From Bolinopsis microptera (Eukaryota; Ctenophora; Tentaculata; Lobata; Bolinopsidae): a stretch of 64,000 bases of DNA. Location: positions 17,396,712 to 17,460,711 of the forward strand of contig NC_087074.1 in assembly GCF_026151205.1 (NCBI RefSeq), given 5' to 3'. Shown here in pieces: positions 34,941-46,323 of this stretch. Position 1 is the stretch's first letter; each line of letters begins with the position of its first letter. A model generated the notes under the pieces. That model did not search any database, was not told where the DNA came from, and saw only the letters and a program-made list of their open reading frames with translations. The translations under genes were made by a program, and so were the position numbers.

Positions 34941-37900
34941 ATGAAGTTGTTGGCAGGTTTGTCTCTTCTCCTGATAACTATATCAGCTGGTCCTACTCCT
35001 GAATACCAAGCTGGAGACCAACCAGACACCCCTGACTCCCAGACCAAACAATGGGTAAATTATTAATATTCAGTTAAATATGTTCAATCAATCTAATTTG
35101 TTAGTTGATGTAAAAGATCAGGTTTCAAACTGTTCTTTTATATCAAAATAATAAAATGCTAATGGATCAGATTTATCTGGAAGATGTAAAGGGATAAAAC
35201 GTCCGGCTCCATTACAAGTTTTAAGATTTGCTCAAATAGAAGATTTGGTACTTAACTCTGTAATAATAACTGTAATAATAACTGAAATAATAACTGAAAT
35301 AATAACTGTAATAATAACTCTGTAATTGATCCATTTAAAAGTGTCTTGATCAGTTGATGTAATGTTGAAATAAGACTATGATCCTAACGCAGTCCATTTT
35401 CAGAAGCAGAATAAAAATAAGAACAACGTAGATGAGCCAGCAGAAGCACATAAAGTACCAGAGACTAAGAAAAACTCTACCCAAACCCCAACTGTGAACA
35501 CAAATGGTAAAGTGCTATTTGGTACAATCTTTTTGCCCAAACAGCAAATATACGTTTTGTAAAACTAAAGACGACCAGTCGATTTGTGTTTACCTGCCCT
35601 CTTTAAAAAAATAGGGTGAACAGATTTGATTTATTCCAACTTTAAAACCATATTATATGAAAGATGACCTAGAATTATAACTGCAGTCACCATTATGATT
35701 AACCCGTTATCACCTCAGACAAGCCGGCCGGTAACAGTACTACCGCCCCGGAAATTCACTGCAGCAGCCTGGTCTCCTCCATTGCCAGCAGCGGGATCAC
35801 CCAGAACTGCACTGTCCACGAGGATTGTATGGGAGCTTGCTGCAAGCTGACCCTGCTTGCTCACGAGATGTCTTATAACTTCTCTGTGAAACCTTGCGAG
35901 AGTCCGTCAGTGCAGATCGAGTTCAATGTCACTGACATTGAGGGTATGTCTAATTATATTGGCAAGTGGTCGAGAATGTGCTCTGTTTTTACTTTTGGCT
36001 GTCTTCAATTTTGTAAAATGACTAATGCTGAGGTTGTTGGTAGACCTGAAAGTAAAACTCCAATTTCAGGAGCAACAATCAAGAAAGACTACAAGACTTC
36101 AGACTCAGTGACGATACCCAAGGGAAACATGAGTTACGCGGGGATATACGAGACTGAGTCCAGTCTGGATATTGTTCTAGAGAAGGTTCTAGACATCACT
36201 CACTTCAGGGTTAGTATAATACCTATCAGTGTTTCTAGGCTAGATTCAGAGTCATGTCTATCGGTATCAGTTACGATTCATATCAAGTTGCAAGTGGTAA
36301 GTGATACAACCGTGACCTGAATTGTCGACAAATGGCGAACTTGAACAGATGTTTGTGTTTTAAAACACGATATTGATGCAAACTGCTTTCAAATCTGTAA
36401 GTGATAATTCTCCTCAGCTCGATTTTGGAGTGCACTACCGAGTGCTGAAGAAGGACCCTCTGAAGTCTCTCTTCACTCACACACTGATACCCATGCTCAC
36501 ACTGCAGTTCTCTAAAGATCTTTGTGTCATCCCTACAGGTAATATGAGTTTACTATTATTATGAAAAACAGCTCTTATAGTTCTAGTCTTATACTTATAG
36601 AGTTATACCCCATGAGTAGGGCGATAGAACCCTGGTGACTAATATGATCGTAATTAAGATGGTTAAAGTTGCAATTTGCATGCATAAGCATGTATTTTGT
36701 AATGTTTATTTTTGTGATTGCATGGTTAGAGTATTATACATAGCCCAAACACAATCTATAATATTGTGAGCCCCCCCCCCCCCCCTATTATTAATATCCC
36801 TATTGATTTCTTGAAATATAATTTCCTAATCTAAATTGCAGAACCACCCGCCACGGAGCCAATGAGCAATGGTAAGGCACCGAGTGTTCAGTGTAGTCAG
36901 TTCAGTGTGTCTCCTTTTCAGGCTTAGTTGTCGCATTATTTAATATTTGTCGTTAATCTCTTCAGTCACTTAACCTTTCGTCAATCGCTTTAGACCACAA
37001 CGTTGAGAGAAATTGAAAGTGTGCTCCATTAAGAAAGCTATCAGTAGCCCGATAATGCCCAGATAAATGTTGACAAATGTTGAATGTATATAGTTCTGCA
37101 GGTTGCAAGTACTCTTTCTTATTCTTTGGATATTCTATTAGAAATTTAAATGGCCTTGTCTTTTATTCTGCTGAATTCTGTACAGCCACGCTGCCTTGCT
37201 GTCAATTAAATTACCTTTGTTCATCTGGTTTGTGTATGAACCAGTGAATACTTATAGCGAGCTGCGAGCAATTAGTTGCAAATAAAATGAAGCATGCAGC
37301 AACTTTAAAGTGAGTTTAAAACCCAGAATAGAATTGCTACATTTTAAACAACCCAGCTAAGTTGAATATTGTAAAGAGTACCCCAAGTCCTGGGGTAGGC
37401 CCAGGATCCCTTATAAAAGTAAAGTTTTACTACAAGTACAATTATATTTCAGGTGACCAAGACGAAAAGTATTTCGGAGTGATACCCAAGGAGTACGTCA
37501 AGGACAAGACCAAGCTGGCTCTGGTGGGCACTATCGTAGCACTTGCAGTGGTTGTTCTCATCGGATTGATATACTTCATTGTTGCCAAGAAACGGTTAGT
37601 GTAGTTTAAAAGGACTTCGCCACGTTCAATTTAGTGTTTTGGATGGGAATATTGCTGGGTTTGGGTACATAATCAATTAACTTATGCCTATGGGCATACG
37701 TTAGGTTAACTAGCAGGAACCCGTATAACCTAAAATTGTGAGAAGACTCAAGAGACTAAAATAATTATTACCTATTTAATTCGCGTTTTGACACCACTTG
37801 GGGGTCCAAATTTTGGGCTCTAAAATTCCTATTCCTTGGCCTATTTTTTATTTTTTCATTCTGATTTGGAGGCCATGAAAGCATTTGACCCAGTCAAAAA

Positions 37901-38182
37901 ATTTTGAGTTGTATATCTTTTACGATTTTTTGCACGGATAAACACATTCAATTTCATCCATATATATCGTCTCGCTTTATATATAGTAAGATGGTGAAAT
38001 ATTATTGTATACGGGAATCGCCAATCATTTCACTTTCTGACTATACTAAAATATATATTGACCTGGTTATTTTCAGGGCTGAAGGAAATTTCTACAGAAC
38101 GTACGTATCAACGGACGAAAACAGGCACCTCACCAAAGGAAACGATGGATTCGAACCATTGGACGACTCAGACATCGATTGA
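34941..38182 (+). CDS. type I membrane glycoprotein, 8 exons, family not recognised
   Basis: Exons by GT-AG: 34941-35054, 35404-35506, 35719-35943, 36070-36209, 36418-36538, 36842-36871, 37453-37594, 38077-38182. They total 981 nt in one frame (326 aa). The N-terminus is a signal peptide (MKLLAGLSLLLITISAG). A polar Lys/Pro/Thr-rich stalk follows, then a cysteine-bearing ectodomain (HCSSLVSSI, NCTVHEDCMGACCKL, VKPCESPS) with several N-glycosylation sequons (NST, NCT, NFS, NVT, NMS). One transmembrane helix is encoded by exon 7 (VGTIVALAVVVLIGLIYFIV). The 35-residue cytosolic tail is acidic at its end (FEPLDDSDID) and contains tyrosines (FYRTYV). The layout is reminiscent of LAMP-like or receptor-like glycoproteins, but I cannot assign a family. 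A 280-bp interspersed repeat lies in the last intron. Confidence 0.85.
36772..36785. repeat. poly-C tract in intron
   Basis: A run of about 15 C lies within the intron between exons 36418-36538 and 36842-36871 of the membrane glycoprotein gene. Confidence 0.85.
37709..37988 (-). repeat. interspersed repeat, inverted copy of 43068-43371
   Basis: The region from CTAGCAGGAACCCGT to CTTTATATATAG is found in reverse complement at 43068-43371. The match includes CGAGACGATATATA, TGACTGGGTCAAATGCTTT and GGTAATAATTATTTTAGTCT. It sits in the last intron of the membrane glycoprotein gene. The copy at 43 kb carries extra sequence (GTGCCATTTTACTGACACCA). It is probably a non-autonomous DNA element or SINE; no ORF is present. 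Confidence 0.8.
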
Positions 38183-39895
38183 AGGGGTCAATTCTCATAA
38201 ATGTTTTATCTAAAAATGAGTAGGATTGCTGGCTCAGTCCGAGATTTTTAAATATTCAGATATATTTCCGGTTCAGACGTGATTGTTGATAAAGATATAT
38301 TTATTCTTGATTTTCTTTTTATCTAATGAAACTCTGAGGGAGCGAAATGTTACATAATTGAATGTCGGAGATGAGAAAATTGAGTGATTATGTTTTCACT
38401 GGAAAGCTCTCCGAAAACTTTTGATGCATTGCAATCAATTTGATGTTATTACTATTAGGGTACTTTAGAATTAGAAATGTTGAGAATTTTATCAATTATA
38501 AAGAAACTTTTAATCTATAGTTTTTAATACCAATCTGGTGTAGAATTAGCAGTAAAGCAAAAAGAATAGTAAGATCACATTTATTCTTTATGACATGGAC
38601 TGTATGAGTAATGAGGAGGATGTACCAATTATAGTTTTTAACGTTATTTGTATGTAAAAATGTCTACTGTCATTTCAAATCTCTCGGGTAAGCTGAACTT
38701 TGGGTATCACAAGAGTTTGAAATTTTGAGATGATATATAGTCAGTGTTGAAAATATTTATTAATTTGTATCTACTTCGAATATAAAATGGTTCAGTTTTA
38801 TTTCTGATCTCGGTCAATAAATACAATGTAAAATAGTCGTTCAGTGCACGATGAGAGCGAATGATCACTGATCAGGACCAATAAAACATATCGACCCTTC
38901 TCCGTATCTATATCTGATAATATGTAAATTTCATATAATTTTAAATACATAATATGCTAATTTTGATCCTGTTACATGATATGTCTCATAAAACCAATGA
39001 TTATAGATCACGCAGATCTTGTGGTTAAGTAAGCCCATCAGTTGACAAGCACAAAAGCAAAACAAAGAGGAAATGACCGCTACCCTCTCTGATAGCTGAT
39101 AGTGATAGTGGTGGGTGATCATGTGATGATAACCCTCATCTTCTCCAAGTGATCATGTCTTATTCTGTTATAACCTATAGTTGACTCTTGAGATGTGAGT
39201 ACTTTATTATTTAGCGTTGAACTATTACCAACTTAGCCTTGAGGTTCTGTGGTATAATTGACCGTACATTTTCTCCAAGTTACGAGTTGAAAGTTCATGG
39301 AGAAGGGGTGGCAACGGTCAACGGTTTTAGTTTTCTTAGTTGTTAGTTTAACTTTTAAAGTAGAATTGTGGAATGTGTCGGCGAAACTGGTGCAGGTTGG
39401 AGATAATGGTTAAGTAACACCAACTTAGCTGCCCAGTGCTCAGTCTGTGACTGTTATGATCGGATTATTAAACAGGAATGATAGCGCAAATTTGTAAAAA
39501 ATAAATAATATCGAATATCGATACTATTTTAATCTGAACGAAATCACACCGACAACCTGCGATCATTAAACTTGAAGAACTTGTCAGATTTTTGAGGAGA
39601 ATTTAGGGCATTGCTTGCTACATGTTGTTCATGGTTGTATGCCTTTTATTCCAATCATACAAAATCACAAAACCCTTTAGGGGTAAATCATACTTCATAT
39701 ATTACGTAATCAGCCGAGGGGGGTGGGGGGGGGGATAACAAATTTGAATTACAAATGGGCCTTCGATTTTAAATTATAAGCGAATCGCAGTATTATCGTC
39801 CTATCCAAAACCACTCCCATTTGATTGTCACAATATCTTACAGGGTTTATGTCAGTTCAGTATGAAAGAGAAGGGAACTTTACTAAGAGGCAGAA
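38183..39895. other. 3' UTR and intergenic
   Basis: This holds the presumed 3' UTR of the membrane glycoprotein gene up to AATAAA at 38816-38821, then AT-rich DNA with an interrupted poly-G run at about 39718-39733. No gene is recognised. Confidence 0.5.
38816..38821 (+). terminator. candidate polyadenylation signal AATAAA
   Basis: The first canonical AATAAA in the 3' flank of the membrane glycoprotein gene, 634 nt after its stop codon. Confidence 0.4.
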
Positions 39896-40528
39896 ATGGA
39901 GAATAGATTGTATCACAACAATACTAATACTAATAGTTATACCTCATACCAAGCGCCCCGCAACTTTTTAAATGGGAACTACAATTTAAATGCAGAGATT
40001 TCCAATTACAGCCACAATGCTGGGTACTATAACGGAACTAATGTGAACTATTATAACCATAATGCTGGGAAGTTCAGCACAACACATCAACAGCGGACAG
40101 AGCTGCATCACGTCGCTAACACAACCACTAATCAAACTGCTCAGTTTAATCCTAGCGTTACAGCCCAGCTTCAACAGCAGTGCGCGGCACCCGACTTCCA
40201 TGAGCCTACCATGAGGACTACACTCCCTCTCAACCAGCAGAACTACTATCTCCCCAGTAACAGCGTGACTCAAGGCACAGTCCACAACCCCGGCTACTAC
40301 ACTTCCATCACCCGTTACAACCTGACGGACACGCTGACCAATAAACAATACGTAGGTCCGGAGGTGCTGTACAAGTTCACGGAATCTACCAATTGTAGTG
40401 ATGCTGACTCGCCAACTGTTGGGGCTGTTGTTAGACAGGGTGAACACACAAGTGATAGGGGAATTGGGCAGTTTGGAAACGGGAATTTTTGGCCGCATTG
40501 TGAATGTAACTGTGGCTATAATACTTAA
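39896..40528 (+). CDS. Asn/Tyr/Thr-rich protein, function unknown
   Basis: A 210-codon frame starts MENRLYHNNTNTNSYTSYQA. Composition is dominated by Asn, Tyr, Thr, Gln and His, with repeated short motifs (YSHNAGYYNGTNVNYYNHNAG). The second half is more varied (NLTDTLTNKQYVGPEVLYKF), ending in a short Cys cluster (WPHCECNCGYNT). No domain is recognised. The length and regular codon usage support a real coding exon, possibly the last exon of a gene: a plausible acceptor (TTACAG) lies at 39837-39842. The low-complexity Asn/Tyr content would fit a prion-like or transcription-related disordered region, which is inference from composition only. Confidence 0.6.
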   Translation: MENRLYHNNTNTNSYTSYQAPRNFLNGNYNLNAEISNYSHNAGYYNGTNVNYYNHNAGKFSTTHQQRTELHHVANTTTNQTAQFNPSVTAQLQQQCAAPDFHEPTMRTTLPLNQQNYYLPSNSVTQGTVHNPGYYTSITRYNLTDTLTNKQYVGPEVLYKFTESTNCSDADSPTVGAVVRQGEHTSDRGIGQFGNGNFWPHCECNCGYNT

Positions 40529-40687
40529 ATGTTAACGGAAAATTTTAGACTTTCGGTATTATGATTGAAAGTGGATATAATCAATAATGATTAACTAGCA
40601 CGCCAGTCCCTGTGCTCTTTTGAAGCTTCCTCATCCTGGACAGGAGAGAGCAAGCAATATACTAGCAAGCTAGGTGAATATAATGAT

Positions 40688-41167
40688 TGATTAATGATTA
40701 TGGGGATAATCTTTGTCTGGGCAAGGATTAGTAATACCCAGTTATAGTTGAATGTAGTTTCTAGCTTTTGAAATTGGTGCTCTTGTTTCCAACATTTGTG
40801 CTATCTTGTGAGCGGTTCTTTACAATTAAATTTATTTTACAAGATACTCATTGTTATTTTCGTGTAGATGTCAACATGAAACTGTGAGATAAGGTTTTTA
40901 CTATTTTGAGCAAAGAACCTCTAGAAGTGATTAATGATTATGGGGATAATCTTTGTCTGGGCAAGGATTAGTAATACCCAGTTATAGTTGAATGTAGTTT
41001 CTAGCTTTTGAAATTGGTGCTCTTGTTTCCAACATTTGTGCTATCTTGTGAGCGGTTCTTTACAATTAAATTTATTTTACAAGATACTCATTGTTATTTT
41101 CGTGTAGATGTCAACATGAAACTGTGAGATAAGGTTTTTACTATTTTGAGCAAAGAACCTCTAGAAG
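40688..41167. repeat. exact 240-bp tandem duplication
   Basis: The block 40688-40927 is repeated without visible difference at 40928-41167. The unit starts TGATTAATGATTATGGGGAT and ends GAACCTCTAGAAG. It is non-coding and is either very recent or an assembly artefact. Confidence 0.95.
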
Positions 41168-42039
41168 TACAAAATAAATTCCCGAGTTTTAATCGAATTA
41201 GAATGCAATAAAAACAAATAACATCATTGAATTTCGCATTGAAGGTATTAAAAACGTTTAAGCCAACGAATAAAGACATTGATTTTTAAAGTAAGAAATG
41301 TTGCTGAAACCAAACTCTAAAATAAGTTCGAAGTCGCATTAACAGTATAAACTGTCCGCTACCAACATGTAGTAATAAATAATCAGCGGTAACTTCTCAT
41401 TGATATGATTATGATCCTGCACTGCAGTCGTGAAGGTTGTTTACAAGGCTTCATTGCTGTTCATTTAATTTCATAGACTGAACTTCTCGACACTGATAGA
41501 CCGAACTATCAATTTCCTGAAATTCAAGATATAAGTAAGTTGATGAATTTCATCACTGTACAGACACAGTTCATACGTTTCAAACTGAATCATGCGATCT
41601 CCACCGTTTTAGTAAACAGTGGTTACCCCGGAACATGTCCATGAATGATAAGCTACACAATCAACCTTACTTGATTTCAAAAGTTGGAAGGACATCTCAG
41701 AATCCTAGCATCCACAGGAATATCTACCACATATCTCAACCACATCACCATTTTATTCTATCTCTTGAAAAGGAACATCTTCTGAGAAATTCCTGAAATT
41801 AATAAAAGTTAGTTTGCTGTTTAGACAGAATGTTTATGGAAACACAAGGAGTAACTATGTTGTGATAATCGAAGTAAACTAATCAGATGCAGGATTCGAT
41901 CTGAATTAGAAGATAATGTTAACTTTCCTTTAGTTTAGAGAATTTTCGGAATTTAAATTAAATTATTTATAATTTTTATAACTTATTGTTATAACAATAA
42001 TTTGTCCACATTAAAACAGTAAATAGAAAGGAGTCAGCT
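41168..42039. other. intergenic; end contains an element-terminal motif
   Basis: No gene is recognised. From about 41975 the sequence (TTATAACAATAATTTG, then ACAGTAAATAGAAAGGAGTC) matches 47395-47460 and in part 46560-46610, so it marks a shared terminus of the element family that fills 42-48 kb. Confidence 0.45.
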
Positions 42040-42155
42040 AGAACCCAATGTAGCCTTTTTCAAGTCTGAAGTCTACTTCTAGACTTCAGACTTGAAAAAG
42101 GCTACATTGGGTTCTTTTGCCGAAGTGTACGGGGCACCCGTACACTTCGGCAAAA
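42040..42155. repeat. two adjoining perfect hairpins
   Basis: Hairpin 1 is at 42040-42115: 36-bp perfect arms with the loop CTTC. Hairpin 2 is at 42115-42155: 19-bp arms (TTTTGCCGAAGTGTACGGG) and a GCA loop. They touch at one base. The left part (AGAACCCAATGTAGCC) resembles 47449-47464 (AGAACCCAGCGTAGCT), where no hairpin is present. They are likely fold-back ends of a DNA element. Confidence 0.9.
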
Positions 42156-42570
42156 CAAGAGGAGAGTGCTCCTCAATCATTTACACGAGAATTTTAGTCT
42201 AATTTTATTTCATTTATCGGGCCCTATAGAAGGTACTATCGACTATTTTTAGGGTTATTTAATTGTTTTTCAGGGATGTTATAGATTGTTTTTTATAAAC
42301 AAGTTAACTTTAATCGAAATATCTGTTCCTGTGTCCATTTCATAAATCTAGTAACAAATTTCATTAAAAATAGATGCCATAATTTTATCATTGTAATAAC
42401 TAAAAATCATTACTAATTAACTAAGTATAACTGTTACTACGACAATTCATAGAGGAAAACATGAATAACAATGGACGGCTAAGACAACCAGCGGTGCCAG
42501 CGCCGGTTACCAAGAGGCACGGCGCTCACTAAAGCGGATTCTGGACTCAAGAGGAGCGTTTGTTTTCACA

Positions 42571-42800
42571 ATGATTGCCGCGTTGATAGAAGACTGTTCT
42601 GAGCTGAGAAAGACCAGTAAGGTGTTGAAACGGGCGTTTTTTGGGAGTCTAGACCGATCGCAAAATGGGGTAGAGTACCGGTATTTGGGGATGGTGGCGT
42701 AATTGTTGAATGAGGAGAAATTAAGGAGATTGGTATTTAGTGAGGACTTTTGGCCGGTATTGACCTTGACGTTAAAACGGAAGGCACGACGTGATTAGCT
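42571..42800 (+). pseudogene. element-derived ORF fragment, copy 1 (nonsense codon)
   Basis: The frame MIAALIEDCSELRKTSKVLK is followed by SQNGVEYRYLGMVA, then TAA, then LLNEEKLRRLVFSEDFWPV. The same sequence recurs at about 47795-48046, where the codon at the stop position is GAA. The two are nearly identical at the DNA level. No function is recognised. A piece of its 5' flank (TTACCAAGAGGCACGGCGCT) is duplicated at 42508 and 42809. Confidence 0.6.
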
Positions 42801-43067
42801 CCGGGTACATTACCAAGAGGCACGGCGCTCACTACAGCGGATTCTGGACTCAAGAGGAGCGAAGGTCATTATAGAACCTATGAAGATTTATACGATAGTC
42901 GCAGTATACAGGAACTAAAACATGGGAAATGAGGGGAGAATTTAAAAAAGCTTCATATAATAGTTCAAGCTTGAAGACAAAATTCTTGTCGCAGTGATTT
43001 AATTTGATAATTCTATCGCCTGTTAAAATTTATTAAATAAATATTAAATGTGGCTAACTAATCTTAC

Positions 43068-43371
43068 TATATATAAAGCGAGACGATATATATGGTTCCG
43101 TGCCATTTTACTGACACCATGGCATCAACTTTAACGCGACTTTCCGCAAAAACCGTAAAAGATATACAACTGAAACTTTTTTGACTGGGTCAAATGCTTT
43201 AATGGCCTTCAAATCAGCATGAAAAAGTAAAAAATTGGCCAAGGAATAAGAATTTTAGTGCCCAAAATTTGGACTCCCAAGTGGTGTCAAAAACGCAAAT
43301 TAAATAGGTAATAATTATTTTAGTCTCTCGAGTCTTGACACCACTTTAGGGTAGACGGGTTCCTGCTAGTA
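43068..43371 (+). repeat. interspersed repeat, inverted copy of 37709-37988
   Basis: Reverse-complement partner of the repeat in the membrane glycoprotein gene's last intron. This copy is somewhat longer and lies between pieces of the polymerase-bearing element. It shows no ORF. Confidence 0.8.
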
Positions 43372-43614
43372 ATAGTAATAAGTTCTCTTGTCTTATTTAT
43401 CGTATTCGACTAATTTCTAATAAATATTTGTAAATTAACCCATAATAGTAGGCTACACGTTAATCATAATGGAAACACTAATGTTACTGTATCTTTATAA
43501 AATAGTAATATTCCTGATATAAATGAGAAAATGTTTGTGCTTTTTGTTAGTTTAGTTTCAGAAATCATACATAATAAGTGTTATAAGTTGATTTATATGC
43601 AACACGTTTGTACT

Positions 43615-43966
43615 TTCAGCGTGAAGATCAATGTGGTTGCATAAGATGACTGTAAAGATAGAACATTGCCTGAGGTAATCTTTCAAACTATGTTGGTATA
43701 ACTCTCATTAATGTATTTCACGAAGACTTTTTGTGTATATAGGTAGTAGGTGGGTTAATGTAATATTTTATAACAAAATTCAAATTACAGGTAGAGGTAA
43801 GACTCCAAAAAAACAGGAAGGGGTTTTACAACCTTAAGAACATCATCAAAGCTGACTTTGACCGTATTATTATAGATGAACTACTGAAAAGACCGAGGAC
43901 TAAAATGAATAGAGTTCATTCCATAATTCAAGAAAGGACAGTGAACAGGTGTTTCGCAGGATGTGA
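43615..43966 (+). pseudogene. polymerase-element fragment (KINVVA / NLKNIIKADFDRII)
   Basis: Two exon-like pieces with splice signals. About 43619-43680 encodes VKINVVA-stop-DDCKD, the same as 44342-44395 and, without the stop, 46040-46090 (VRINVAAYDDCKE). After an AG at about 43790 comes VEVRLQKNRKGFYNLKNIIK and DELLKRPRTKMNRVHSIIQE. The first piece corresponds to the stretch just before the YPxR motif of Polinton-like PolB N-terminal regions. The second is not recognised. Confidence 0.5.
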
Positions 43967-44528
43967 GTAGTAAAGTAATTTAGATAATAAAGTGTACCGT
44001 GGTTAATAACAGAGATAAATCCGGTGCTGAAGAACTATCGCCGGTTAATTATTAAATAAATATTAAATGTGGCTAACCAATAATAGTAATTTAAAGTTCT
44101 CTTGTCCTATTTAATAGGTTATCGTATTCGACTAATTTCTAATAAAAATTTGTAAATTAACCCATAATAGTAGGCTACACGTTAATCATAATGGAAACAC
44201 TAATGTTACTGTATCTTTAAAAAATAGTAATATTCCTGATATAAATGAGAAAATGTTTGTGCTTTTTGTTAGTTTAGTTTCAGAAATCATACATAATACG
44301 TGTTATAAGTTGATTTATATGCAACACGTTTGTACTTTCAGCGTGAAGATCAATGTGGTTGCATAAGATGACTGCAAAGATGCAGCAAGTGAATCTGCAG
44401 ACAATTTTTTCACGGACATAATTATTCACGCAAGGGCCCTCAGCGTGAAAGTTATGTCCGTGATAATATTAACTTACTAATCGTCGATAAACAGTATTAC
44501 TTACCAAGATCTTTATTAAGGCAACGTC

Positions 44529-44969
44529 ATGGCACAACCGGTAAGTAAAAAAGCAAAGATTTCGCTTCAAGAATGGGTGAGGCGACCTGATGTTGGACAG
44601 AGTCGGGCGCGAAAGAGTTTGATATCGGAGAACCCCGCGATAAATCTAGTCAAAAAGTGTGAAGTTGAGGCAATGAAAGACGATGACGCAATCGAGGGTT
44701 CCGTTCAAGACACACCTGTAGCGGTGTGGACGACGTGGAGGGTTTCAAACAGTGGACGGATTTCGTTAGAAGACCTACTAGTACTGATGATGTTGGGCAG
44801 AGACGGACGCGATTATCCGGTTAGAGTTTCTCCAATCGATGATACCACACGGACTACAGTTAATGTGTTGGTGTTAAGCAGTAGTGACAACACTCACTTT
44901 GTCTGCATTAAATCACTGAATGCTCTACTCATGAAGGGAAGAAACTCGAAATACCATTGCAAGAGCTAG
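44529..44969 (+). CDS. Polinton/Maverick-type PolB N-terminal region fragment (YPVRVS domain)
   Basis: A 146-codon frame begins MAQPVSKKAKISLQEWVRRP, a novel Lys/Arg-rich leader. It continues into DYPVRVSPIDDTTRTTVNVL, THFVCIKSLNALL and KYHCKS. The second half matches the pattern YPLRxS...HVNLLLI...HYVWIKNLSxLL...KxxxCxxC, which precedes the exonuclease domain in the large DNA_pol_B_2 proteins of Polinton-like and related protein-primed elements. The usual Tyr-Val-Trp in YVWIKN is Phe-Val-Cys here. The frame stops just inside the zinc-binding C-x2-C. Duplicate pieces of this region lie at 43.6, 44.3 and 46.0 kb. The match is from motif memory; a profile search would decide it. Confidence 0.6.
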   Translation: MAQPVSKKAKISLQEWVRRPDVGQSRARKSLISENPAINLVKKCEVEAMKDDDAIEGSVQDTPVAVWTTWRVSNSGRISLEDLLVLMMLGRDGRDYPVRVSPIDDTTRTTVNVLVLSSSDNTHFVCIKSLNALLMKGRNSKYHCKS

Positions 44970-45175
44970 AGGTAATTTTTTTAATAAAAAAATATGTTGC
45001 TATAACCATGATAGTTGTTAGTTTACACTAACAAAAATAAATTCAAATATGCAAATGAAATACCATTGCAAGAGTTAATCTTTTAAAATATGTCGCTCTA
45101 ACCATAATCGCTGTTATATTATATTAGTTCACACTAACAAAATATATTCAAATATGCATTCACATTACAGGTGCT

Positions 45176-45357
45176 TCCATGGCTTCAAGCAGGAAAGTAA
45201 CTGCCAAGTTCTACATAAGTGTTGAGATCGGTTTGTGTAAAGCCGTTGGACCTGATGAGGGAATGCAACCGTTCCATACACCTGCAACGGAGCTTCTAGA
45301 ATCTACCGACATCGAAGAAATAGGACGACAGATTGATATAATTGCTGTGCACAGATA
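45176..45357 (+). pseudogene. PolB N-terminal region fragment (KFYISVEIGL exon)
   Basis: After an acceptor (TACAG at 45168-45172), the frame MASSRKVTAKFYISVEIGLC continues with MQPFHTPATELLESTDIEE to a TAA at about 45357. The pattern K-F-x-x-x-V-x-L-x-K...P-x-F...LxSTDxExLxxQ is the segment that precedes GSGW in Polinton-type PolB N-termini. The next piece, starting at 45511, continues with GSGW, so the two are exons or fragments in correct order. A stop separates them here. Confidence 0.55.
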
Positions 45358-45510
45358 ACAAATTTTACCAGAAATGGTGAGTCTATCAGGTTATACTATA
45401 AAAGTTACAATTACCCCTCATCACACGAAAATGAATACGTATAATAATTAAAAATTGTATTTTAAGAGAATATTCTGCTTGACCACAATGCTTATTTATT
45501 TACCTTAGGA

Positions 45511-45681
45511 TCTGGATGGGTGGTGAAAAGACTCAAGTGTGCACATCTCTTCATCACCAAGTACACACCAATGCGAATTAGTCAACATTTCCCTCTGCCT
45601 TCTAGGTTAAGGAAGAAAAAATATGCCCTCCTCAACATAAAGAACAAGGATAACCGTTTAGTGATTGTGAAGTTTATTTAA
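45511..45681 (+). pseudogene. PolB N-terminal region fragment (GSGW...LP..LRKKKA exon)
   Basis: Opened by a splice acceptor (CCTTAG), the piece reads GSGWVVKRLKCAHLFITKYT, then FPLPSRLRKKKYALLNIKNK, then DNRLVIVKFI and TAA. It fits the family pattern GSGWxxxxVxxLxxxxxxYxP...LPxxLxxKxAxxNxxNxDxxC closely, except that the usual Cys-Phe-x-Trp after NxD is replaced. This is the clearest of the N-terminal PolB fragments. Confidence 0.6.
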
Positions 45682-46021
45682 GGTTTAAATAAAAATAATT
45701 ATCTTTTTTCAAACATATTATGGAATTAAGTTCACAATATTATGTATTATTAATGTAAATTTCACAATTATCATCCATCAGAAGTTTGCTGCGGTGTGTT
45801 ATAGCAGCAAAACACCCATATCCACGAAAAGATGGAAATGCAAGCGAGCTTGTTCATCCAGCGAGAGTGGATGAACAAGTTAGTTTATCACATTATTTTA
45901 ATCATAAATATAATTCTTCGAATATTCCTGTATGTATGGCTATGCTTTATTTTTTATAGTTTATTTGATTTTGTTACTAGTTTCGTTTCAGAAATCATTT
46001 ATAATAGGTTGACTTATATCC

Positions 46022-46323
46022 AACACGATTGCATTTTCAGTGTGAGGATCAATGTGGCTGCTTATGATGACTGCAAAGAGGCAGCAAGTGAACCATATTA
46101 TCCGGTAAGAGTTTCTCCAATCGATAATCCCACTCTGACTGCAGTCAATGTGATGGTGTTAAGCAGGAAAGTAATTCGACCAAGCATGAAGAGAGGTGCA
46201 TCCGCTTCAAACCACAGGGAATTAAATTTCCGGTTGATGATAAGCTCTTCTTTAAGGGTTATGACAAGATGGTACATAGTAGCAGGTAACATCATCACAA
46301 AACTCATAATACGGATCGCTTGA
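46022..46323 (+). pseudogene. second PolB N-terminal copy (YDDCKE...YPVRVSPIDN)
   Basis: The frame VRINVAAYDDCKEAASEPYY continues directly into PVRVSPIDNPTLTAVNVMVL, so this copy keeps the order expected for the family. After SRKVIRPSMKRG similarity ends, and the frame runs to TGA through unrelated sequence. It is about 75% identical to the 44.8 kb copy over the YPVRVS stretch. Confidence 0.5.

Noticed and set aside
39986-40498. 170-codon antisense ORF under the Asn/Tyr-rich ORF
   Set aside because: The plus frame has the compositional signature and a plausible acceptor. The antisense reading shows no motif.
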